This document shows, one piece after another, positions 38,231-46,502 of a DNA stretch of 64,000 nt. The notes beneath the pieces are model-generated. The model was not told the DNA's origin. It made no database searches and saw nothing but the letters and a program-made list of their open reading frames with translations. Each line of letters opens with the position of its first letter. Position 1 is the first letter of the stretch. The stretch is from Cellulomonas alba (lineage in GTDB: Bacteria > Actinomycetota > Actinomycetes > Actinomycetales > Cellulomonadaceae), in assembly GCF_030362835.1 (NCBI RefSeq), contig NZ_JAUCGQ010000001.1, forward strand, positions 124,001 through 188,000, written 5' to 3'. Position numbers and translations under genes: made by a program.

Positions 38231-38838
38231 TCGGCAGCCCCGACGGCCTGGCGGTGCACCTTGGCCATGCGCTGCACGATCGTCACGGCCGACGCCACGC
38301 ACAGCAGCGCGAGCACCACCGTCAGCACGACCCGCGGCACGCCGAGCCCCACGATGCCCGTCGCCGTCAGCGCGATGAACAGCCGGTCCGCGCGCTCCGC
38401 GATGCCGCCCGACGCCGTCATGCCCAGGCCCTCGGCGCGGGCACGGGCGTAGGGCACGATCGAGCCCAGCACCAGGCACGCCAGCGCGAGCATCGCCGTG
38501 AGCCGGTCGTCGCCGCCCGCCGTGTACCAGAGCACCAGGCCCGCGAAGATCGCGCCGTCGCCGAACCGGTCGAGCGTCGAGTCGAGGAACGCGCCCCACG
38601 GGCCGGACCGCCCGGCCTGGCGGGCCATCACGCCGTCGAGCGAGTCCGTGAGCGCGAAGATCGCGATGATCAGCGTGCCGAGGAACAGGTGGCCCGTCGG
38701 GTACGCCCACAGCGCGGTCACGACGACGACGAGCGTGCCCGTGATCGTCACGGCGTCGGGCGAGACGCCCGCCTTCAGCAGGGCCGCGGCCACCGGGGTG
38801 AAGATGCGCGTCATCGCACCCCGCAGTCGGTTCAGCAC
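38227..38838 (-). CDS. pgsA: Phosphatidylinositol phosphate synthase (CDP-alcohol phosphatidyltransferase)
   Basis: A 203-residue membrane enzyme with the complete CDP-alcohol motif DX2DGX2AR...GX3DX3D, seen as DSLDGVMAR followed by GAFLDSTLD. Several hydrophobic helices surround it. In actinobacteria this protein joins CDP-diacylglycerol to inositol phosphate, feeding PimA. GTG 38838; the HIT gene ends 7 bp upstream. Confidence 0.93.
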   Translation of the reverse strand: MLNRLRGAMTRIFTPVAAALLKAGVSPDAVTITGTLVVVVTALWAYPTGHLFLGTLIIAIFALTDSLDGVMARQAGRSGPWGAFLDSTLDRFGDGAIFAGLVLWYTAGGDDRLTAMLALACLVLGSIVPYARARAEGLGMTASGGIAERADRLFIALTATGIVGLGVPRVVLTVVLALLCVASAVTIVQRMAKVHRQAVGAAE

Positions 38839-38845
38839 TCGCCGA

Positions 38846-39445
38846 TCATCCCTTCGATCCGGCCTGGGGCCGCGCAGGCCACGCGGCCGCCAGCCGGCTC
38901 CGCGTGTCGCCGAGCAGCTCGGGCAGTGCCCGGCTGCGGCCCACGATGGGCAGGAAGTTCGAGTCGCCGCCCCAGCGCGGCACCACGTGCTGGTGCAGGT
39001 GCGCCGCGATCCCGGCGCCCGCGACCTCGCCCTGGTTCATCCCCAGGTTGAAGCCGTGCGGCGCGGAGACCTCGCGCGTCACGCGCATCGCCGTGCGGGT
39101 CAGCTCGGCGACCTCCGCCACCTCGTCGTCCGTGAGCTCGGTGTAGTCCGCGACGTGCCGGTACGGGCACACCAGGACGTGCCCCGAGTTGTACGGGTAG
39201 AGGTTCATGACGACGTAGGCCACGCGCCCGCGCGCGACGATCAGCCCCTCCTCGTCGGGCAGCGACGGGATGTGGCAGAACGGGCACCCCGCGCCCGACT
39301 CCGGGTCCCGCGGCTTGCCCTCGCCGCCGATGTACGCCATGCGGTGCGGCGTCCAGAGGCGCTCGAACCCGTCGGGCACGCCGGCGAACGCCGCCGCCGG
39401 CTCGACCGCGGGCACGGTGGGGCGCTCGTCGTCGGGATCGGCCAC
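38846..39445 (-). CDS. HIT family protein (AP4A phosphorylase/adenylyltransferase type)
   Basis: A 199-residue nucleotide-binding protein with the HIT motif HLHQHVV (residues in AAHLHQHVVPRWGGDSNF) and an N-terminal CPFCHIP zinc or metal site. The form with MAYIGG and a C-terminal extension is typical of actinobacterial HIT proteins placed between thrS and pgsA. GTG 39445 is 3 bp past the thrS stop. Confidence 0.92.
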   Translation of the reverse strand: MADPDDERPTVPAVEPAAAFAGVPDGFERLWTPHRMAYIGGEGKPRDPESGAGCPFCHIPSLPDEEGLIVARGRVAYVVMNLYPYNSGHVLVCPYRHVADYTELTDDEVAEVAELTRTAMRVTREVSAPHGFNLGMNQGEVAGAGIAAHLHQHVVPRWGGDSNFLPIVGRSRALPELLGDTRSRLAAAWPARPQAGSKG

Positions 39446-39448
39446 GGG

Positions 39449-41467
39449 TCAGACCTGCGAGCGCTCGCGCACCGCGGTGACGATCCGCTCGACCGCCTCG
39501 TCGACGGGCACGCCGTTGTCCTGGCGACCGTCGCGATAGCGGAAGGAGACGGCACCGGCAGCCTGGTCCTCGCCGCCCGCGATGAGCACGAACGGCACCT
39601 TCTGCGTGCTCGCGTTGCGGATCTTCTTGCCGAACCGGTCGTCGCTCGTGTCGAGCTCCGCGCGGATGCCCTGCGTGCGCAGCCGGTCCACGACCTCCTG
39701 CAGGTACGGCTCGAACGGCTCGGCCACGGGGACCGCCACGACCTGGACGGGCGCGAGCCACGCCGGGAAGGCCCCCGCGTAGTGCTCGAGCAGGATCGCG
39801 AAGAACCGCTCGATGGACCCGAAGAGCGCGCGGTGGATCATGACGGGCCGCTGGCGCGTGCCGTCTGCCGCCGTGTACTCGAGCTCGAACAGCTCGGGCT
39901 CGAAGAAGTCGAGCTGGATGGTCGACAGCTGCCAGGTGCGCCCGATCGCGTCCTTGGCCTGGACCGAGATCTTCGGGCCGTAGAACGCCGCGCCGCCCGG
40001 GTCGTCGACGAGCTGCAGGCCCGACTCGGTCGCGACCTCGCGCAGCGTCTCGGTCGCCTCGTGCCAGGTCGCGTCGTCGCCCACCGACTTCTCGGGGTCG
40101 CGCGTCGACAGCTCGAGGTAGAAGTCGTTGAGCCCGTAGTCGCGCAGCAGGTCGAGCACGAACGTGAGCAGGCTCGAGAGCTCGTCGCGCATCTGCTCGC
40201 GCGTCGTGTAGATGTGCGCGTCGTCCTGCGTGAAGCCACGCGCCCGGGTCAGACCGTGCACGACGCCCGACTTCTCGTAGCGGTAGACCGTGCCGAACTC
40301 GAACAGGCGCAGCGGCAGCTCGCGGTAGGACCGCCCGCGCGCCGCGAACACGAGGTTGTGCATCGGGCAGTTCATGGGCTTCAGGTAGTAGTCCTGGCCC
40401 TCGCGCTTGATCGTGCCGTCCTCGTGGTACTCCGCGTCGAGCTTCATCGGCGGGTACATGCCGTCGGCGTACCACTCGAGGTGGCGGCTGGTCTGGAACA
40501 GCTTCGCCTTGGTGATGTGCGGGCTGTTGACGAACGAGTACCCCGCCTCGACGTGCCGACGGCGCGAGTACTCCTCCATCTCCATGCGGATGATGCCGCC
40601 CTTGGGGTGGAACACCGCGAGACCCGAGCCGATCTCGTCCGGGAACGAGAACAGGTCGAGCTCCGTCCCGAGGCGGCGGTGGTCGCGGCGCTCGGCCTCG
40701 GCGAGCCGGTCCATGTACGCCTTGAGCTCGTCCTTGGTGGGCCACGCGGTCCCGTAGACGCGCTGGAGCTGCGGGTTCTTCTCGCTCCCCCGCCAGTACG
40801 CGGCCGCCGAGCGGGTCAGCTGGAAGCCGTTGCCGATCAGGCGGGTGCTCGGCAGGTGCGGCCCACGGCACAGGTCCTGCCAGACGACCTGCTCGCTCTC
40901 GCGGCCGGCGCCGCGCACGTTCTGGTAGATCGACAGCCCGCCGAGGCCGACCTCGACCGACGCGCCCTCGCCCGCGCCGGGGTCACCCTTGAGGCCGATG
41001 AGCTCGAGCTTGTACGGCTCGTCCTTCATCTCCTCGCGCGCCTCGTCCTCCGTGACGTCCCACCGGCGGAAGGTCTGGCCCTCCTTGACGATGCGGCCCA
41101 TGACCTTCTCGATCGCGCGCAGGTCGTCCGGCGTGAACGGGGTGTCGACGTCGAAGTCGTAGTAGAAGCCGTCGGTGATGGGCGGCCCGATGCCGAGCTT
41201 CGCGGTCGGGTTGATCTCCTGGACCGCCTGCGCGAGGACGTGCGCGGCCGAGTGGCGCAGCACGGAGAGGCCGTCGGGCGAGTCGATCGTCACGGCCTCG
41301 ACGACCTGCGCGCCCTCGGGGATCGGCCGGTACAGGTCGCGCAGCTCGCCGTCGACGCGCACGACGACGACGTCCTTGCGGCCGGCGAACAGGTCGGCGC
41401 CCGTCGTCGTGCCGGGCTCCACCGTGGTCGCGACTCCGTCGACGGTCAGGGCGGTGAGCTCGGGCAC
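39449..41467 (-). CDS. thrS: Threonine--tRNA ligase
   Basis: A 672-residue class II synthetase. It has an N-terminal TGS domain ([21 protein letters not shown]), the editing domain ([14 protein letters not shown], HxxxH), the catalytic core with zinc ligands ([24 protein letters not shown]) and the anticodon-binding domain ([16 protein letters not shown]). GTG 41467 has GAGGAGG 8 nt upstream. It opens the thrS-HIT-pgsA-patA-pimA-LemA-like run. Confidence 0.96.
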   Translation of the reverse strand: MPELTALTVDGVATTVEPGTTTGADLFAGRKDVVVVRVDGELRDLYRPIPEGAQVVEAVTIDSPDGLSVLRHSAAHVLAQAVQEINPTAKLGIGPPITDGFYYDFDVDTPFTPDDLRAIEKVMGRIVKEGQTFRRWDVTEDEAREEMKDEPYKLELIGLKGDPGAGEGASVEVGLGGLSIYQNVRGAGRESEQVVWQDLCRGPHLPSTRLIGNGFQLTRSAAAYWRGSEKNPQLQRVYGTAWPTKDELKAYMDRLAEAERRDHRRLGTELDLFSFPDEIGSGLAVFHPKGGIIRMEMEEYSRRRHVEAGYSFVNSPHITKAKLFQTSRHLEWYADGMYPPMKLDAEYHEDGTIKREGQDYYLKPMNCPMHNLVFAARGRSYRELPLRLFEFGTVYRYEKSGVVHGLTRARGFTQDDAHIYTTREQMRDELSSLLTFVLDLLRDYGLNDFYLELSTRDPEKSVGDDATWHEATETLREVATESGLQLVDDPGGAAFYGPKISVQAKDAIGRTWQLSTIQLDFFEPELFELEYTAADGTRQRPVMIHRALFGSIERFFAILLEHYAGAFPAWLAPVQVVAVPVAEPFEPYLQEVVDRLRTQGIRAELDTSDDRFGKKIRNASTQKVPFVLIAGGEDQAAGAVSFRYRDGRQDNGVPVDEAVERIVTAVRERSQV

Positions 41468-41519
41468 GGCAGTGGCCTCCTCGGCTGTGGGACGCCCACC
41501 GACGCGGCGGGCGACCTCG

Positions 41520-41525
41520 ATGCTA
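41520..41525 (-). promoter_or_regulatory. Candidate -10 element for the thrS operon
   Basis: TAGCAT on the minus strand, 52 nt before the thrS GTG, in the 176-bp gap after the VOC gene. No -35 and no T-box-like leader is visible. Confidence 0.35.
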
Positions 41526-41643
41526 CCGGCGCGACCGCCGCGACCAGCGCGGCGGCGGCCCGCCGACGACGAGGACGCGGGCGGGCCGGAGGCGGTCCGA
41601 CCCGCCACGCACCGGGCGAACGGCTCGCCCGACCGCGCTGCCG

Positions 41644-42012
41644 TCAGCCCGGCGCGTCCTCGAGGTAGACGAGCGCGTTCCCGTCCGGGTCGTCGAACGC
41701 GAACATCGGCGGTGCGTAGGCCTCGCGGATCACCGCCTGATGGGGTGCGGTTCCCGCGGACGTGAGGCGTGCGTGCGCCTCGTCCGCGTCGCTCGTGCCG
41801 AGCCGCAGCGCGACCGGGATGCCGCTCTCCCTCGTCACGAGCGCGATGCCGACGGTGGAACCTGGCGGCACGACCTCGACCCACCGACCGCCGGGGAACA
41901 CCTCCACGTCGGTGCGCAGTTCGCACCCGAGGACGTCGACGTAGTACGCGAGCGCCGCGTCCTGGTCGGTCACCTCGACGGACACGCTGATCACCCTCGT
42001 CGTCCTGGCCAT
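41644..42012 (-). CDS. VOC family (glyoxalase/bleomycin resistance-like) protein
   Basis: A 122-residue single-domain protein beginning [31 protein letters not shown] and ending [20 protein letters not shown], the paired beta-alpha-beta-beta-beta layout of the vicinal oxygen chelate fold. ATG 42012 has GAGGGGAG 7 nt upstream and is preferred over a farther ATG. Substrate unknown. Confidence 0.88.
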   Translation of the reverse strand: MARTTRVISVSVEVTDQDAALAYYVDVLGCELRTDVEVFPGGRWVEVVPPGSTVGIALVTRESGIPVALRLGTSDADEAHARLTSAGTAPHQAVIREAYAPPMFAFDDPDGNALVYLEDAPG

Positions 42013-42139
42013 CGCCGACTCCCCTCGCCGTGCGCGCCCGAACGGGCGTGCTGCCCCTAGACGGTCGAGGATGGCGCGTATCGACACCGCACGACAGCGG
42101 GTTCGGCGACCGCCTCGGTGCAGGCAAGGAGGCTCGCGC

Positions 42140-43015
42140 GTGGACTACGGCCACCCCGTCAGGTTCGGGACGTTCGTCACGCCGAGCGCCGGTGCACCCG
42201 AACGGACGGTCGCCCTCGCGCGGCTCAGCGAGGAGCTCGGCTACGACCTCGTCACGTTCCAGGACCACCCCTACCAGCCGGCGTTCCTCGACACGTGGAC
42301 GCTCCTGTCGTACGTCGCGGCGGCGACCCGCCGGATCGAGCTCGCGCCGAACGTGCTCAACCTGCCGCTGCGACCGGCACCGGTGACGGCGCGGGCCGCG
42401 GCGTCGCTCGACCTGCTCTCCGGCGGGCGGTTCGCTCTCGGGCTCGGCGCCGGGGCGTTCTGGGACGCGATCGAGGCCATGGGCCGGCCTCGGCTGACTG
42501 CGGGCCAGTCGATCGACGCGCTGGCCGAGGCGGTCGACCTGGTCCGGGCGATCTGGCGGGTCGACGACCGCACGCCGCTGCGCGGCGGCGAGCACTACCC
42601 GGTGCGCGGTGCCAAGCGCGGACCTGCGCCGGCGCACCCGATCCCGATCTGGGTCGGCGCGCTCAAGCCGCGAGCGCTGCGGCTGGTCGGCACGACAGCG
42701 GACGGCTGGCTCCCCTCGCTCTCGTACCTCGGGGTCGGCGACCTCGCGGCCGGCAACGCCCGCATCGACGACGCCGCCGCCGACGCCGGTCGCGGCCCCG
42801 ACGACATCGTGCGGCTGCTCAACGTCTCGAGCGAGCAGGACGCCGAGCGCCTGGCGGCGTTCGCGATCGAGGACGGCGTCTCCACGTTCGTGGTCGCGAG
42901 CGACGACCCGGACGAGCTCCGTCGGGTCGCCGCCGAGGTCGCGCCCGCCGTGCGCGAGCTCGTCACGGTCGAGCGCACGCGGCGCGGCGCCGCCACGGCG
43001 GAACAGCCCCGGTGA
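42140..43015 (+). CDS. LLM class flavin-dependent oxidoreductase
   Basis: A 291-residue luciferase-like monooxygenase (F420 or FMN) with [47 protein letters not shown] and [24 protein letters not shown] 42140 has a perfect AAGGAGG 7 nt upstream. It overlaps the DksA/TraR-like gene by GTGA, so the two are co-translated. Substrate unknown. Confidence 0.9.
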   Translation: MDYGHPVRFGTFVTPSAGAPERTVALARLSEELGYDLVTFQDHPYQPAFLDTWTLLSYVAAATRRIELAPNVLNLPLRPAPVTARAAASLDLLSGGRFALGLGAGAFWDAIEAMGRPRLTAGQSIDALAEAVDLVRAIWRVDDRTPLRGGEHYPVRGAKRGPAPAHPIPIWVGALKPRALRLVGTTADGWLPSLSYLGVGDLAAGNARIDDAAADAGRGPDDIVRLLNVSSEQDAERLAAFAIEDGVSTFVVASDDPDELRRVAAEVAPAVRELVTVERTRRGAATAEQPR

Positions 43016-43350
43016 CGACCGCCCGGGACCGGCTGCTCGGGCTCCGGCGCGAGGTCGAGCTCACCCTCGGCAGGCTCGGTGCCGAGCACGCGGCGGTGGT
43101 CGCCGCGTCGCGGGACAGCAACGCCGACGACGAGCACGACCCCGAGGGCGCGACGATCGCGTTCGAGCGCGCGCAGGTGGACGCGCTCGCGCGCGCCGCG
43201 AGCGAGCGGCTGGCCGAGATCGACGCGGCGCTCGAGCGGGTCGACTCGGGCCGGTACGGGGTGTGCGAACGGTGCGGGGCGCCCATCGCCGCGGCCAGGC
43301 TCGCGGTCCGGCCCGCAGCGGCCACCTGCGTCGCGTGCGCGGCGCGGTGA
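43012..43350 (+). CDS. TraR/DksA family zinc-finger protein
   Basis: A 112-residue protein with an N-terminal helical hairpin and a C4 zinc finger CERCG...CVAC ([31 protein letters not shown]), preceded by [19 protein letters not shown]. This is the RNA-polymerase-associated DksA/TraR layout common in actinobacteria. It is coupled to the LLM gene by a 4-bp overlap. Confidence 0.88.
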   Translation: MTTARDRLLGLRREVELTLGRLGAEHAAVVAASRDSNADDEHDPEGATIAFERAQVDALARAASERLAEIDAALERVDSGRYGVCERCGAPIAAARLAVRPAAATCVACAAR

Positions 43351-43399
43351 CGGCCGCCGTCTCCCGCGGCCCCGTGCGCTCGTCCAGCATGTGGACGCC

Positions 43400-43428
43400 T
43401 TGACAGCATCCGGACGGCTCCGCACACT
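43400..43428 (+). promoter_or_regulatory. Promoter of a leaderless small ORF
   Basis: TTGACA (43400-43405), a 17-nt spacer and CACACT (43423-43428) are followed by 6 nt and an ATG. The -35 is perfect. The -10 is poor, but the spacing to the start codon is exactly the leaderless geometry. Confidence 0.55.
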
Positions 43429-43434
43429 CGACGC

Positions 43435-43530
43435 ATGCTGACCGCAGGCTCCACCGTGCCGACCTCGCGCTTCGCGGGGTCCGTCGACGCGTCGTCGACG
43501 GTCCGGTGCCTGTGTCGAATGTGTCGCTGA
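43435..43530 (+). CDS. Candidate 31-residue Cys-rich leader peptide
   Basis: A small ORF of 31 codons whose product ends VRCLCRMCR (Cys25, Cys27, Cys30), the last nine residues before the stop. It begins 6 nt after a promoter. Leaderless Cys-rich ORFs act as cysteine-responsive attenuators in mycobacteria, so this may be one. Sequence after the stop carries GGTCCTG twice and CAGGACC once, which would allow alternative pairing. Confidence 0.5.
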   Translation: MLTAGSTVPTSRFAGSVDASSTVRCLCRMCR

Positions 43531-43723
43531 CGACCCCGTCGTCCCTGGTCCTGTAGCCGCGCTGGTCCTGCAGCCGCCGCGCGGCGCCCCCTTCCCGGCC
43601 TCGCCCGCCGCGGTCAGGACCCCCCGCGTCGCACCGCGACGCCCGCCGCGAACGCGGCCACCGACACAGCATCGCCCCGCCGGGCTCGCACGTCCGGCCC
43701 GGGCAACGACCCACGGAGCAGAC
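43531..43723 (+). promoter_or_regulatory. Non-genic leader with alternative pairing segments and a tandem repeat
   Basis: Between the small ORF and the next gene. GGTCCTG occurs at 43547-43553 and 43564-43570 within a 17-bp imperfect tandem repeat (TGGTCCTGTAGCCGCGC, TGGTCCTGCAGCCGCCG). CAGGACC at 43615-43621 is complementary to both. Only one pairing can form at a time, as in an attenuator. No clear terminator U tract follows. The upstream part of the gap (43351-43399) holds nothing I can name. Confidence 0.4.
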
Positions 43724-43999
43724 ATGCCCCAGCGCACCCTCGTCGACGTCCTCCCGATCCAGGAGGCCGTCGCCGCCGCCTCCCCGTCCTCGTGGCGCGA
43801 CGGGCTCGTCACCCTCCGGTCGGAGGCGCAGGTCACCGTGCTCGCGCTGGACGGGCGCGTCCACGTGCTGACCACGCGCGCGCAGCCGGCCCCCGGGGAG
43901 CCGGTGGCGATCCACCCGGTCGCCGAGCTTCTCGCGGTCGGCGGCACGTGGTTCGCCGCGCGCGCCACGCTCGACGAGTCGGGCGAGCCCGCGCTCTAG
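43724..43999 (+). CDS. Small hypothetical protein
   Basis: A 91-residue soluble protein (QVTVLALDGRVHVLTTRAQPAPGEPVAIHPVAELLAVGGTWFAAR) with no Cys and no recognised domain; the second half looks like a small beta-barrel. ATG 43724 has GGAG 5 nt upstream. It ends 19 bp from the tail of the copper-protein gene on the other strand. Confidence 0.65.
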   Translation: MPQRTLVDVLPIQEAVAAASPSSWRDGLVTLRSEAQVTVLALDGRVHVLTTRAQPAPGEPVAIHPVAELLAVGGTWFAARATLDESGEPAL

Positions 44000-44018
44000 C
44001 CAGCCTCGCCCCGGCGGC

Positions 44019-44420
44019 TCACGCGGCGGGCATCGACGACATCGCCGACCGGCACGCGTCGACCATCGCGCGGCACGCCGCCGCGCAGATCCGGCAGTGC
44101 TCCGACATCGCGGCGTGCATGTCGCACTCGGCCGCGCAGGCCTCGCCCATGGCGATGCAGGCGGTCATCATCGCGTTCATGGCGCCCATGTCGTAGCCGG
44201 CGGGCCGCATCATCATCCGCATCGTGGTCGTGGCGACGTCCGCGGTGCTGCAGCACATCGACGCGCACCGCCCCATGCCCTCGCCGCCGTCGGCGTCGGC
44301 GCACATCGTGGCCGCCATCGCCGCCGCGGAGCACGCCTCGACACAGCCCTGCATCATCGACATGTCCATGCCGGCCTCGGCCTTCGGCATGGACTTCATC
44401 ATGTCGGCCATCATGCTCAT
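44019..44420 (-). CDS. Four-helix-bundle copper-storage/DUF326-type protein, Met- and Cys-rich
   Basis: A 133-residue protein with, by my count, 13 Cys and 28 Met. The Cys come in helix-face spacing (CVEAC, CASMCC, CIAMGEACAAEC, HCRICAAAC, MVDAC), as in Csp-type copper-storage bundles and DUF326. The Met-rich N-terminus (MSMMADMMKSMPKAEAGM) is unusual and may add soft-metal sites. There is no signal peptide, so it is cytosolic. ATG 44420 has GGAGGG upstream. Confidence 0.85.
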   Translation of the reverse strand: MSMMADMMKSMPKAEAGMDMSMMQGCVEACSAAAMAATMCADADGGEGMGRCASMCCSTADVATTTMRMMMRPAGYDMGAMNAMMTACIAMGEACAAECDMHAAMSEHCRICAAACRAMVDACRSAMSSMPAA

Positions 44421-44458
44421 CGTCGTCGCCCTCCGTCGCAGGTCCTCCGGTCGGCTCG

Positions 44459-44464
44459 ACGCTA
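44459..44464 (-). promoter_or_regulatory. Candidate -10 element for the copper-protein gene
   Basis: TAGCGT on the minus strand, about 38 nt before the ATG, in the 214-bp divergent region shared with the Cys-rich gene at 44635. I do not see a clear CsoR- or CueR-type operator. Confidence 0.35.
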
Positions 44465-44634
44465 CGCCGGGTGCGGCGGGGCCTCCAGAGGTCCGCCACC
44501 CCGCGCCGGTGCCGCCCGTGGATCGGGCCCACGAGCACCGCTTGCCCGGGGGGACCACGCACCCATCCCGTATCTCGCCGAGCGGGCTAGCCTCCTAGAC
44601 GTCACCAGTCTTGCGCCTCCGAGCGGAGCTCGTC

Positions 44635-45684
44635 ATGACGATGACCCTGGATCGCGGAGCCGACCGCGGTCTGCCCGACTACCGACGTCTGCGCACCGAG
44701 GCGCGGGCGTGGCGCCGCACCCGCCGCGACGCGATCGAGTGGCAGCACCAGCACGAGGCGTACCTGCGCTACCTCGACGCCGTCGCGGACGACGACGTGT
44801 CCGACGTCGCGCCGCCGGCCCGCGACGCGCTGCTCGCGAGCGCCGTCGTCTACTTCTCCGACCTCGCGCCGGCGCCCGTCGAGCACGAGGCGATGCTGCG
44901 GATCAGTGCGTCGACCGGTGCCAACGTGTACGACCTCGCGCTCGCCTGGTCGATCGGCTGGAGCCCGCTGCGCGGACCGCGACCCGCGGTCGCCGTGCAG
45001 CCCACCGAGAACGCGCTCTACGCGCTCGTCGAGCAGGCCGGCGCCTCGATCGCCGTCACGTCGCGCATGCTGACCGAGACCACGGGCCTGGCGGTCGTGG
45101 AGCGCGACGACCACGGCTCGCTCGCGGCCCTGTTCGGTCTGTCGCTCACGGGACTGTGCGACTGCGGCCACCACGTGCGCGGCTGTACCGGGTGCGGGCG
45201 CGGCTGCTGCTTCGCCGACCACGACCTGCGGACGTGGGACCCGTACCGCTGCCACCTGCGCGCGTTCGTCGACCAGGCCGTGCGGGGCACCGCGCAGCGG
45301 CGCATCATGGGCGGCGCATTCGCGGGCGGCATGCTGTTCCGCGCGCTCGAGCGCGAGGGCCGGCTGCTGTGCCGGACCGTCGAGTGGGGACGTTGCGACG
45401 TGTGCGGGCGCGCGTTCGAGGGCACGAGCTGCCCCGAGCCGCACCCGCGCCGCGCCGGCTCGGTGCGGCGCGAGCCGCACAAGAACCAGCTCATCGAGCC
45501 CGCCGCCGCGGACCGCGGTCACGTGCCGCTCCAGCGCTGGCTGTGCACCGAGTGCCACCACCTGTTCGGCGCCGCCGGCTCGCACGACCCCGAGGCCGAC
45601 CGCTGCCCGCGGTGCGCGCGCCGGTCGAGCCGGCGGATGACGGTGTGGGCTCGGGTCGCGCCGGCGCGGTCAGTGGTCGGGTAG
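44635..45684 (+). CDS. Hypothetical protein with clustered zinc-ribbon cysteines
   Basis: A 349-residue protein with 15 cysteines in three groups. Group 1 (175-206) reads CDCGHHVRGCTGCGRGCC; group 2 (246-266) holds CDVCGRAFEGTSC; group 3 (304-327) is CTECHHLF with CPRC 16 residues on. Each group has CxxC/CxC pairs that could bind zinc. The first 170 residues are Ala/Arg-rich and helical. No family recognised. ATG 44635 has GGAG 6 nt upstream. Its end overlaps the tail of the next gene by 15 bp on the other strand. Confidence 0.75.
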   Translation: MTMTLDRGADRGLPDYRRLRTEARAWRRTRRDAIEWQHQHEAYLRYLDAVADDDVSDVAPPARDALLASAVVYFSDLAPAPVEHEAMLRISASTGANVYDLALAWSIGWSPLRGPRPAVAVQPTENALYALVEQAGASIAVTSRMLTETTGLAVVERDDHGSLAALFGLSLTGLCDCGHHVRGCTGCGRGCCFADHDLRTWDPYRCHLRAFVDQAVRGTAQRRIMGGAFAGGMLFRALEREGRLLCRTVEWGRCDVCGRAFEGTSCPEPHPRRAGSVRREPHKNQLIEPAAADRGHVPLQRWLCTECHHLFGAAGSHDPEADRCPRCARRSSRRMTVWARVAPARSVVG

Positions 45685-46485
45685 GACGTCGCGGCTGTGG
45701 ACGGACGCCGCCCGCGAGACGAGGCCCGCCCTCGTGTAGTGCCACGCGAGCATCCGGTAGCGCCGTCCGGGCGTGCGGCTCACGGTCGCGGCTGCGGCGA
45801 CCCGCTGCCGGTGGGACGCGGCCTCGTCGGCCGTCATGCCGGCGAGCCACTCCGCTTCCACGGCGCCGTCGGGACGCAGCGCGTCGGACGTCGCGAACAG
45901 CGTGATCCCCGTGAGCTCGTCGCCGTCGTGCCGCACGCTGACCGCGCAGCCGCCCGCTCTCGCGACGATGCTCACGCCGGGCCGCGCGGGGGCGCAGCCG
46001 AGCGGCGCGAGCGCCTCGGCCGCGAACCTCTCCCATGCCGTCGCGCCGGGCAGGACGGCGTACACCTCGGTCGTCTGGCCGTCGAGCGCCGCCATCACGG
46101 GCCTCGCCGTGGCCGGCATACCCCTGTGGACCAGTGTCGGGACGAGAGGAGGACGCCGGTGGTACGCCTTCGCTCGCACCGCCCCGCCGGCGGCGGTCCG
46201 CAGCCCGACCCAGTCCGGTGGGCCCCACGGGTGGTCGCCGACACCGGCCTGCCTCGCGACCGCCTCGTGGCGGCCCGTCTCGAACGTCAGCCGCGCACCG
46301 TACGCCGCGACCGGCGTGCCCACCACGACCTCGAAGAGCGGCGCACCGGCGCCGCGCAGCGCCGCGACCCGGGCCAGCAGCGCAGGCACGGCGTCGACGT
46401 GCGGCCCGGCGAGCACCGGGAGCGCGAGCGCCCACGGGTCGGCCGCCGCGACGCGTGCCTGCTCGGTCCCCACCTCGCACCCCAC
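45670..46485 (-). CDS. Hypothetical protein, divergent from the large-protein operon
   Basis: A 271-residue soluble protein (or 267 from a second GTG) with regular beta and alpha segments (PLFEVVVGTPVAAYGARLTFETGRHEAVARQAGVG; GDELTGITLFATSDALR). No signal peptide and no motif I recognise. Only 17 bp separate its start from the ATG of the first large protein, so the promoter of that operon must lie inside this gene. It may belong to the same system by position only. Confidence 0.7.
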   Translation of the reverse strand: MGCEVGTEQARVAAADPWALALPVLAGPHVDAVPALLARVAALRGAGAPLFEVVVGTPVAAYGARLTFETGRHEAVARQAGVGDHPWGPPDWVGLRTAAGGAVRAKAYHRRPPLVPTLVHRGMPATARPVMAALDGQTTEVYAVLPGATAWERFAAEALAPLGCAPARPGVSIVARAGGCAVSVRHDGDELTGITLFATSDALRPDGAVEAEWLAGMTADEAASHRQRVAAAATVSRTPGRRYRMLAWHYTRAGLVSRAASVHSRDVLPDH

Positions 46486-46502
46486 CGACCCCTGGAGCTC
46501 TC

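Noticed and set aside
41468-41643. T-box leader in front of thrS
   Set aside because: No conserved T-box bulge sequence or specifier stem is visible in the short leader.
38498-41668. A 1056-codon open frame on the plus strand opposite pgsA-HIT-thrS
   Set aside because: It crosses several real genes on the other strand and has only Arg/Val/Leu/Asp-rich, motif-free sequence.
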